Of a stretch of 6,010 nt of DNA, positions 1-4,788 are shown piece after piece. Both the position numbers and the translations under genes were made by a program. This DNA comes from an uncultured Clostridium sp. GTDB lineage: Bacteria > Bacillota > Clostridia > TANB77 > CAG-508. Where the stretch lies: assembly GCA_947062645.1 (NCBI GenBank), contig CAMSQT010000080.1, positions 1 to 6,010 of the forward strand. The letters run 5' to 3'. How positions within the stretch are numbered: position 1 is the stretch's first letter; every line of letters begins with the position of its first letter. The notes beneath the pieces were generated by a model, which worked only from the letters and a program-made list of their open reading frames with translations, searched no databases and was not told the DNA's origin.

Positions 1-1
1 G

Positions 2-585
2 GGGAACAACAAAAAGAAAATCGAAAACTTAGTATTTTTTGTGGTGTTACTAATTGTTACGATTGTTATAATCAACTTAATTTGGAATGGAAACAAACAA
101 GCTACTAAGCAAGAAAACAATACATCTTCTAAGCAATTAGCAAAGCTAGAAAATAATGTAGCCAAAGCAACAGCTACACGGAGAAATAGCAGACACAGGT
201 GGGAGTTTAGCGGAGCAATTAGAAAATATTTTAACAAAAATGCAAGGTGTAGGGGAAGTTAAAGTATTTGTTAATTATTCACAATCTAGTGAAGTAGTAG
301 CTATGTACAACGAAAACACCAAAACTAGTAATACAGAAGAAAATGACACATCAGGAGGAACTAGAAAAATACAAGAAACAGATTCGCAAAAAGATATTAT
401 ATACCAAGAAGAAAATGGTGAGAAAGTCCCAATTACCCAAAAAGTAATCAATCCTAAAGTAGAGCGGGGCTATTATAACAGCAAAAGGGGCTGATAACAC
501 GCAAACAAAAGCCAACATCATTCAAGCCGTAGAAGCTGTAACAGGATTACCAACACACAAAATTCAGGTATTTGAAATGCGATAA
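2..585 (+). CDS. spoIIIAG: Stage III sporulation protein AG, 5'-partial, interrupted by two +1 frame changes
   Basis: SpoIIIAG is known as a ring-forming, single-pass membrane subunit of the SpoIIIA-SpoIIQ channel between mother cell and forespore, related to type III secretion ring proteins. The visible part begins in frame at base 2 with a basic stretch (NNKKKIEN), then a membrane helix (about residues 11-28, LVFFVVLLIVTIVIINLIW). After a linker come GGSLAEQLENILTKMQGVGE, VKVFVNYSQSSEVVAMY and, at the end, VEGAIITAKGAD and AVEAVTGLPTHKIQVF, a typical SpoIIIAG ring-domain arrangement. Three blocks in different frames must be joined: 2-178, 180-464 and 466-585. In each case removing one C (179, 465) before a glycine codon restores the family sequence. 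Joined, this gives 193 residues and lacks the true N-terminus (the B. subtilis protein is about 229). The spoIIIAH start follows 21 bases after the stop. The GTG at 41 is not the start, because the same frame continues upstream with family-like sequence. Family assignment is firm; how the frame is kept is open. Confidence 0.92.
179..182 (+). other. +1 frame change at CGG-A, site 1 (spoIIIAG)
   Basis: The reading frame upstream ends with ACA (176-178) and meets CGG. The family sequence resumes only if C179 is skipped, so that GGA (180-182) is read as Gly, giving GEIADTGGSLAEQL. Read without a shift, the frame runs into unrelated residues and stops at 260-262. This site lies in the poorly conserved linker, so its exact base is less certain than at the other three sites. 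Confidence 0.78.
465..468 (+). other. +1 frame change at CGG-G, site 2 (spoIIIAG)
   Basis: GTA GAG (459-464) is followed by CGGG. Skipping C465 gives GGG GCT ATT ATA, completing the conserved VEGAIITAKGAD block. Without a shift the product ends at 492-494, after nine more foreign residues, and loses the C-terminal 39 residues of SpoIIIAG. Confidence 0.9.
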
Positions 586-606
586 ATTTTTAAGGAGGAA
601 TTTAAA

Positions 607-1251
607 ATGAAATTATTCAAAAAAAATCAAGTGATTATTTATGTGATTGTACTTATGCTAATGACAGCGGGGTACCTAAACTATACCAATAACACGAAAA
701 ATCAAGCATCTGTCGAAACTTCTATGCAAATGGAAGGAGCAGATGATATGCAATTAGCAGATATTGGGGATGCTACTTTAGTAAGTAGCAATGAAGTAGT
801 TACCGAAAACACAGAGGAAGAAAATTTAGATGAAAATCAAACTGATACTAATACAGCTACTAATGAAACTGCAGAAACAAAACAAACTAATAGTAATTCT
901 AGTAGTAATGATTATTTTACAAAATCAAAATTAGAAAGAGATACCATGTATTCTCAAATGCTAGAAACTTATGAGAAGGTATTAAATAGTAGTAATTCGC
1001 TAGAAATTAGTAAGCAAACAGCAACCCAAGAAATACAAAAAATTAATGATACGAAAAATAGTATTATGATTAGTGAAAACTTAATTCAAACAAAAGGATT
1101 TAAAAATAGTGTAATTTTTGTTAATGGTGATAGTGTTAGTGTAATTATAGATGCTCAAGAAATAAAACCAGAAGAAGTAGCTCAAATTCAAAATATTATT
1201 GCAAGAGAGCTAAAGACTGACATCCAAAATATACATATTGCTACTAAATAA
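607..1251 (+). CDS. spoIIIAH: Stage III sporulation protein AH
   Basis: SpoIIIAH sits in the mother-cell membrane and its extracellular domain binds forespore SpoIIQ, forming the core of the feeding channel during engulfment. The 214-residue product has a basic N-terminus, one membrane helix at about residues 8-26 (VIIYVIVLMLMTAGYLNY), a long acidic, Asn/Thr-rich linker (about 35-100), then the conserved domain (about 105-214). That domain contains LERDTMYSQMLETYEKVL, a helix around KQTATQEIQKI, and the ring-building strand-helix unit GFKNSVIFVNGDSVSVIIDA plus EVAQIQNIIARELK. The start is set by AAGGAGG at 592-598, eight bases upstream. It is intact, unlike its neighbour spoIIIAG, and contains no in-frame CGG. 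It is the last gene of the operon here, with a terminator 37 bases after the stop. Sporulation-sigma control is expected from the family, but the operon promoter is outside the window. Confidence 0.95.
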   Translation: MKLFKKNQVIIYVIVLMLMTAGYLNYTNNTKNQASVETSMQMEGADDMQLADIGDATLVSSNEVVTENTEEENLDENQTDTNTATNETAETKQTNSNSSSNDYFTKSKLERDTMYSQMLETYEKVLNSSNSLEISKQTATQEIQKINDTKNSIMISENLIQTKGFKNSVIFVNGDSVSVIIDAQEIKPEEVAQIQNIIARELKTDIQNIHIATK

Positions 1252-1287
1252 AAGGTATACCAATAATTAGAAAATATAAAAAACAAG

Positions 1288-1322
1288 AAAATGAGGGTAA
1301 AAAAATAAGCCTTCATTTTTTT
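1288..1322. terminator. Two-way intrinsic terminator between spoIIIAH and the HTH gene
   Basis: AAAATGAGGG (1288-1297) pairs with CCTTCATTTT (1310-1319) with one G-U pair, around a 12-base A-rich loop. A T run (1316-1322) follows on the plus strand, and the A-rich left arm supplies the U tract for the minus strand. It lies between two convergent genes and overlaps the stop codon of the minus-strand gene. Confidence 0.8.
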
Positions 1323-1527
1323 AGGCAATATTCTTAGACATTTTTCTAATATATTCTCCAATTTCTTCATTGGTCAAATCTAATTCTGTGATTAAATTGC
1401 TTAGAACATCCCTTCTTGGTAAATCTTCTTCATTATCTATTCTTACATACTGTCTTAGACTAATACCAAGAAGTTTTGCCATTTGCTCTTGGGTGTAATG
1501 CTTGGACTTCCTTTTTTCTTTAATCAT
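1321..1527 (-). CDS. Small helix-turn-helix DNA-binding protein (XRE/Cro-CI type)
   Basis: A 68-residue product that is little more than one HTH domain: MIKEKRKSKHYTQEQMAKLL leads into GISLRQYVRIDNEEDLPRRD and the closing helices LSNLITELDLTNEEIGEYIRKM. The TQEQMAKLLGIS segment is the usual helix 2-turn-helix 3 pattern of Cro/CI-like repressors, with RQYVRIDN in place of the more common TYSRIEN. The ATG at 1527 is chosen over an upstream in-frame ATG at 1554 because AAGGTGG (1540-1534) lies six bases before it. Its arginines are AGA and AGG only. It is transcribed away from pfkA across a 188-base intergenic region, so control of itself or of the pfkA-fucO operon is possible, but nothing in the sequence proves this. 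It is too short to carry an effector domain. Confidence 0.78.
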   Translation of the reverse strand: MIKEKRKSKHYTQEQMAKLLGISLRQYVRIDNEEDLPRRDVLSNLITELDLTNEEIGEYIRKMSKNIA

Positions 1528-1533
1528 AAAATT

Positions 1534-1540
1534 CCACCTT
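1534..1540 (-). promoter_or_regulatory. Ribosome binding site fixing the HTH gene start
   Basis: AAGGTGG on the minus strand, six bases before the ATG at 1527-1525. The longer in-frame start at 1554 lies upstream of this site and has no such signal, so the shorter reading is preferred. Confidence 0.6.
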
Positions 1541-1587
1541 ACATAAAAATTCAAAATAATTATCCCACAAATATTAAGATAATTGTA

Positions 1588-1617
1588 TTGACATTTTGCG
1601 ACATGTTTTTCTGTAAT
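1588..1617 (+). promoter_or_regulatory. Possible upstream sigma-A promoter for pfkA
   Basis: A perfect TTGACA (1588-1593) is followed after 18 bases by TGTAAT (1612-1617). The -35 is consensus and the -10 is weak. It would start transcription about 90 bases before pfkA, upstream of the better promoter at 1646-1673. Two GACAT repeats (1590 and 1600) lie over the -35 and spacer. Confidence 0.45.
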
Positions 1618-1645
1618 ACAAGTTTAAAAAATATTTAAAAAAGTG

Positions 1646-1673
1646 TTGTAAAAATCTTAATTATTGATATAAT
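1646..1673 (+). promoter_or_regulatory. Sigma-A promoter of pfkA-fucO
   Basis: TTGTAA (1646-1651), a 16-base spacer, and a consensus TATAAT (1668-1673) preceded by the extended -10 element TG at 1665-1666. The expected start near 1680 gives a leader of about 36 bases before pfkA, with AAGGGAGG at 1701-1708. Confidence 0.7.
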
Positions 1674-1715
1674 AAGAAAAGAAAAAAAGCAACACACAAA
1701 AAGGGAGGATTTTTC

Positions 1716-2861
1716 ATGTTAAAAAAAGTAGGAATATTAGCAAATGGAGGAGACGTATCAGGTTTTAATGCTGTTATTAGAGCAATTGTAAAAACAGCAG
1801 AAAATCATAACGTAGAATGTTATGGAATTATGGACGGTTATAATGGATTACTAAAAAAGAATTTTGAACTATTATCAACAGCAGCAGATGGAGAAGCAAC
1901 CGGAATTTTACCAAAAGGAGGCTCTATTATTGGATCTTCTACCAATGCCAATTTATTTAATTATAAAATCGTAAAAGAAAATGGCGAAGTCGAATACAAA
2001 GATATGTCAAACCAAGCAATCGAAAACATCAAAGAATTTGGATTTGATTGTATCTTTACCTTAGGAGGAGATGGAACCCAAAAATCAGCAAGAGACTTTT
2101 CCACAAAAGGGGTAAATGTAATTGGTGTTCCTAAAACGATTGATAATGACGTAGCATGTACGGAAATTACCTTTGGTTATAATACAGCGGTTTCAGTAGC
2201 TATGGAGGCATTAGACAGATTGCACACAACTGGAGCAACCCATCATAGAATTATGGTATTAGAGGTAATGGGAAGATATGCTGGTTGGATTGCGTTAGAA
2301 GCCGCAATTGCAGGAGGGGCAGATGTAGCCTTAATTCCAGAGATACCATATGATATCAATAGAGTAGCCGAAAAAATTGAAAACAGAAAAAAAAGAGGAA
2401 AGAACTTTAGTGTCGTAGTTGTAGCAGAAGGTGCTAAACCAAAAGGTGGAGAAATCACTATCATGGGAACAAGAGATAATGGAGCAGGTGTTGATAATAC
2501 AAAGCTAGGTGGAATAGGACAAGTTGTAGCCATGCAGTTACAAGAATTAACAGGATTAGAAGCAAGAAATACTACCTTAGGCTATATGCAAAGAGGAGGA
2601 ACCCCAACAGCATTTGATAGAGTACTATCTACCAAATATGGAACTAAAGCGATGGAATTAGCATTAGAAGGCAAATTTGGAACATTAGCGATTATCAAAA
2701 ATGGAAAATTAGATAGTGTTTCTTTAGAAGAAGTGGTAGGAAAGAATACAAAAATAGGTGCTGTATCTGGAAATACAGAGGAAAGTAACTTAAGAAAAAT
2801 TGAAATGGCTGATGACTTAATTATAACAGCAAGAAACATAGGAATTAACTTAGGAGACTAA
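1716..2861 (+). CDS. pfkA: 6-phosphofructokinase (PFK-A superfamily, G/K signature type)
   Basis: Phosphorylates fructose 6-phosphate to fructose 1,6-bisphosphate in the cytoplasm, the committed step of glycolysis. The 381-residue protein has the full set of family motifs. These are the N-terminal GGDVSGFNAVIRAIV (11-25), the phosphoryl-donor loop LGGDGT (116-121), catalytic PKTIDND (139-145), the MGRYAGW substrate motif (185-191), PEIPY (208-212), and LGYMQRGGTPTAFDR (288-302). It is longer than the roughly 320-residue E. coli enzyme. The donor loop is GGDG, as in ATP users, but the catalytic motif reads PKTIDND with Lys, as in pyrophosphate-dependent and plant-type enzymes, where E. coli PfkA has Gly. 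The donor (ATP or PPi) is therefore not settled by sequence. The start follows AAGGGAGG (1701-1708). All 14 arginines are AGA. It is intact and followed after 30 bases by the fucO-like gene without a terminator, so the two are probably co-transcribed. Confidence 0.95.
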   Translation: MLKKVGILANGGDVSGFNAVIRAIVKTAENHNVECYGIMDGYNGLLKKNFELLSTAADGEATGILPKGGSIIGSSTNANLFNYKIVKENGEVEYKDMSNQAIENIKEFGFDCIFTLGGDGTQKSARDFSTKGVNVIGVPKTIDNDVACTEITFGYNTAVSVAMEALDRLHTTGATHHRIMVLEVMGRYAGWIALEAAIAGGADVALIPEIPYDINRVAEKIENRKKRGKNFSVVVVAEGAKPKGGEITIMGTRDNGAGVDNTKLGGIGQVVAMQLQELTGLEARNTTLGYMQRGGTPTAFDRVLSTKYGTKAMELALEGKFGTLAIIKNGKLDSVSLEEVVGKNTKIGAVSGNTEESNLRKIEMADDLIITARNIGINLGD

Positions 2862-2876
2862 TCCTGATAAAAAACA

Positions 2877-2883
2877 AAGGAGG
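2877..2883 (+). promoter_or_regulatory. Ribosome binding site fixing the fucO start at 2892
   Basis: AAAGGAGG ends two bases before an ATG at 2886 but eight bases before the in-frame ATG at 2892. The second spacing is the usual one, so MVTKFVLNET is taken as the N-terminus. Confidence 0.65.
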
Positions 2884-2891
2884 AAATGAAA

Positions 2892-4053
2892 ATGGTAACA
2901 AAATTTGTATTAAACGAAACATCATATTTTGGAAAAGGAGCAAGACAAACTTTAGCAGAGGAAATTAAAAAAAGAGGTTATGAAAAAGTACTGTTAGTAA
3001 CAGATAAAGCATTAATTGAAGCAGGTGTAACAAAAAAGGTAGAAGAAGTGTTAAAACAAGCACAAATTCCTTACGAGATTTATGCTGAAATTAAGCCAAA
3101 CCCAACTATCAAAAATGTAACAGACGGTGTAGAAGCTTGTAAAAAGGCAAACGCAGATGTAATTGTAGCAGTAGGGGGTGGTTCAAGTATAGATACAGCA
3201 AAAGGTATTTCTATTGTTATGACGAACCCAGATAGAGCAGATATTAAATCACTAAATGGGCTATCTAATACAGAAAATAAAGGGATGCCAATTATTGCCC
3301 TTCCAACAACAGCAGGAACGGCAGCAGAAGTTACTATCAATTATGTAATAACAGATGAAGAAGAAAAAATTAAAATGGTATGTGTTGACCCAAATGATAT
3401 TCCTATTTTATCCATTGTAGATGCAGAACTAATGGCTTCTATGCCAAAAAGCTTAGCCGCAGCAACAGGAATGGATGCACTAACACATGCGGTGGAAGGA
3501 TATATTACAGCAGCACATAATGAAATGGCTGATATGTTCCATATGAAGGCAATTCAAATGATTTTTAAATATTTGCCAACAGCGGTAAATGAAAAAAATG
3601 AAGAAGCAATTGAAATGATGGGAATGGCACAATATATAGCAGGAATGGGATTTTCTAATGTTGGACTACGGAATTGTGCATTCTATGGCACACCAATTAG
3701 GTGCTGTTTATGATACGCCTCATGGAATTGCAAATGCTATGTTGCTTCCAATTGTTATGCGATTTAATGGAGAGGTTTGTGCAAATCGTTTTCGAGAGAT
3801 TTTAGTTAATATTGGTAGACCAGATGCAACAAATTTAAATGACCAAGATGTAATTAATACTTTTGTGTGGATGCTAACAGAGTTAAGTAAACAAGTAGGA
3901 ATTAATCAAACAATAAAAGATTATGGAGTAAAGGAAGAAGATTTGGAGATGCTTGCTAATAAAGCTATGCAAGATCCTTGTAAACCAGGTAATCCAAGAG
4001 AGGTTACAAAAGAGGACTTTATTGATTTGTATCGAAAGGCAATGGAAGTGTAA
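2892..4053 (+). CDS. fucO: FucO-like iron-dependent lactaldehyde/propanediol oxidoreductase, interrupted by one +1 frame change
   Basis: A group III iron-containing alcohol dehydrogenase, closest by eye to E. coli FucO, which interconverts lactaldehyde and 1,2-propanediol with NADH/NAD+. Shared stretches include FVLNET, PNPTI, ALPTTAGTAAEVTINYVITD, VCVDPNDIP, YIAGMGFSNVGL, HGIANAMLLPIVMR and CKPGNPRE. The nucleotide loop is VGGGSSID (94-101). The coding region reads 2892-3668, then 3670-4053; dropping C3669 gives 386 residues, close to the family length. In the joined protein the four metal ligands are Asp195, His199, His263 and His277. The frame break lies three residues before His263, so the unshifted product (stop at 3711-3713) would lack two iron ligands and could not be an active enzyme. 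The gene follows pfkA by 30 bases, which suggests a fermentative role in reoxidising NADH. The substrate is inferred from similarity only; other short-chain aldehydes are possible. Confidence 0.9.
3669..3672 (+). other. +1 frame change at CGG-A, site 3 (fucO)
   Basis: Family motif SNVGL-GIVHSMAH: GGA CTA (3663-3668) is followed by CGGA. Skipping C3669 gives GGA ATT GTG CAT, placing Gly260 and the iron ligand His263 exactly where FucO has them. Both sides are strongly conserved, so the position of the extra base is secure. Confidence 0.95.
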
Positions 4054-4066
4054 GATTTAAAAAAGA

Positions 4067-4105
4067 GAAGCGTTGATGGTTGAAGAACAACCACCAGCGC
4101 TTTTT
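4067..4105. terminator. Two-way intrinsic terminator after fucO
   Basis: GCGTTGATGGTTG (4070-4082) pairs with CAACCACCAGCGC (4088-4100) with one G-U pair and one mismatch, around the loop AAGAA, and the arms extend outward by A-T pairs. Five Ts follow at 4101-4105, and an A run at 4058-4064 serves the opposite strand. It lies between the convergent fucO and the minus-strand small ORF. Confidence 0.85.
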
Positions 4106-4110
4106 GGAGT

Positions 4111-4341
4111 TTAATCTTTCCTCCACTTATTATCCCACAGTGATAGGAAGATTAGAAAAGTATTTTGATCTGGAAAAAACAAAATTCTTTCTGTTTCTGA
4201 TTCTACAGGTCCCCACAATATGTGACCAGGAGAAAAAGCTTTTGCTAGATCGTTAATCCGCTTTTCCTCTTCCAAAGATGAAATTGGAATTGCGTCTTGG
4301 TCACCATTTGCAGATACCAAATGAACATATTTTCCTGTCAT
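4111..4341 (-). CDS. Hypothetical 76-residue protein
   Basis: I do not recognise this protein. The product is acidic to neutral, with no membrane segment or signal peptide. It begins MTGKYVHLVSANGDQDAIPI, has a charged helix-like stretch (SSLEEEKRINDLAKAF, residues 21-36), then SPGHILWGPVESETERI, and ends LFLSLWDNKWRKD-like with three Trp overall. The start at 4341 is chosen over an upstream TTG at 4362 because AAAGGAG (4356-4350) lies eight bases before it. It is convergent with fucO across the terminator and divergent from valS. It contains the only uninterrupted in-frame CGG in the window (codon 28, 4260-4258); a +1 shift there would meet TAG four codons later. Its C-terminal half has the composition of a real folded protein, but without a known relative its coding status is only likely. 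Confidence 0.55.
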   Translation of the reverse strand: MTGKYVHLVSANGDQDAIPISSLEEEKRINDLAKAFSPGHILWGPVESETERILFFPDQNTFLIFLSLWDNKWRKD

Positions 4342-4349
4342 AGCTATAA

Positions 4350-4356
4350 CTCCTTT
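4350..4356 (-). promoter_or_regulatory. Ribosome binding site of the small minus-strand ORF
   Basis: AAAGGAG on the minus strand, eight bases before the ATG at 4341-4339. It is the main support both for this start and for the ORF being translated. Confidence 0.55.
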
Positions 4357-4364
4357 CTTCAAAA

Positions 4365-4381
4365 TAAGGAAAATATCCTTA
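4365..4381. repeat. Short inverted repeat upstream of the small ORF
   Basis: TAAGGA (4365-4370) and TCCTTA (4376-4381) are perfect arms around AAATA. On the minus strand it lies just downstream of a possible -10 TATAAT (4392-4387) and upstream of the ribosome binding site, where an operator or a leader hairpin could sit. No convincing -35 was found for that -10. Confidence 0.4.
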
Positions 4382-4434
4382 ACTTAATTATACTATAAAT
4401 CAACATAAAAAAAAAGGGAAAAATCAAAAAACAC

Positions 4435-4463
4435 TTGTCAAAAACGAAAAAATGTGTCATAAT
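4435..4463 (+). promoter_or_regulatory. Sigma-A promoter of the valS T-box transcript
   Basis: TTGTCA (4435-4440), a 17-base spacer, and CATAAT (4458-4463). Transcription would begin near 4470 and run through the T-box leader into valS, giving a leader of about 320 bases. Confidence 0.7.
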
Positions 4464-4469
4464 AATAAA

Positions 4470-4721
4470 AACATACAAAAACAAGAAAAAAGAGGAGTAC
4501 ATTTATAACTAATCTAACAAGAGAAAAGAAGCCAAAGGCTGGAAGCTTCTTTAGAAAAAGATAAATGGAAGGTAGCTTTTTTAGTTGATATTTTGAGAAA
4601 TCAAAAATAGAAATATCCGTTTAAGCCACGTTAAAAGCTAACCAAGAGATAATCAAAAAAGATTATAAATTAAGGTGGTACCGTGAGAAATATACTCGCC
4701 CTTATACTAGGGGCGAGTTTT
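4470..4721 (+). promoter_or_regulatory. T-box riboswitch leader, valine type
   Basis: T-box leaders bind a specific uncharged tRNA and let transcription continue into the matching synthetase gene. The T-box sequence AAGGTGGTACCGTG is at 4672-4685, and its TGGTACC core includes the bases that pair with the tRNA acceptor end. It lies directly before a terminator hairpin (4694-4718). An eight-pair hairpin AAAGAAGC/GCTTCTTT (4525-4532 and 4545-4552) with a GGCTGGAA loop fits the distal part of Stem I. GTA at 4572-4574 in GGAAGGTAGC is a plausible valine specifier codon. The T-box core and terminator are clear; the specifier position is inferred and needs folding. Confidence 0.88.
4694..4721 (+). 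terminator. T-box regulated terminator
   Basis: ACTCGCCC (4694-4701) pairs with GGGCGAGT (4711-4718) around a nine-base loop, followed by TTTT (4718-4721) and, after GTG, another TTTT. The unusually GC-rich stem in an AT-rich leader is the off-state terminator that the antiterminator displaces when uncharged tRNA-Val is bound. Confidence 0.88.
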
Positions 4722-4788
4722 GTGTTTTAAGGCTAAAAGTAGCCATTTAAACCCGGAACCATTGGTGATAAGAAGGAGGAAAATAAAA

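Noticed and set aside
1188..1370. Minus-strand ORF of 60 residues over the spoIIIAH end and terminator
   Set aside because: It overlaps spoIIIAH, the two-way terminator and the HTH gene in another frame, and has no ribosome binding site or family resemblance.
2243..2839. Two minus-strand ORFs inside pfkA
   Set aside because: Antisense shadows of a complete, well-conserved coding region; their Pro/Ser/Thr-rich composition is typical of reading a gene backwards.
3080..3340. Minus-strand ORF inside fucO
   Set aside because: Shadow of the conserved FucO sequence, with no start signal of its own.
3658..4053. C-terminal part of fucO as a separate gene starting at the ATG near 3658
   Set aside because: Its first residues are out of register with the family, there is no ribosome binding site, and the iron ligands are split between the two halves. 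It is one gene with a frame break.
4731..4744. Small hairpin GGCTA/TAGCC before valS
   Set aside because: Only five pairs, no T run and far from the ribosome binding site; probably chance or minor leader structure.
4720..4788. Longer valS N-terminus beginning in the T-box terminator
   Set aside because: It would start in the terminator U tract, and its residues do not resemble ValRS. The ATG at 4789 has a good ribosome binding site.
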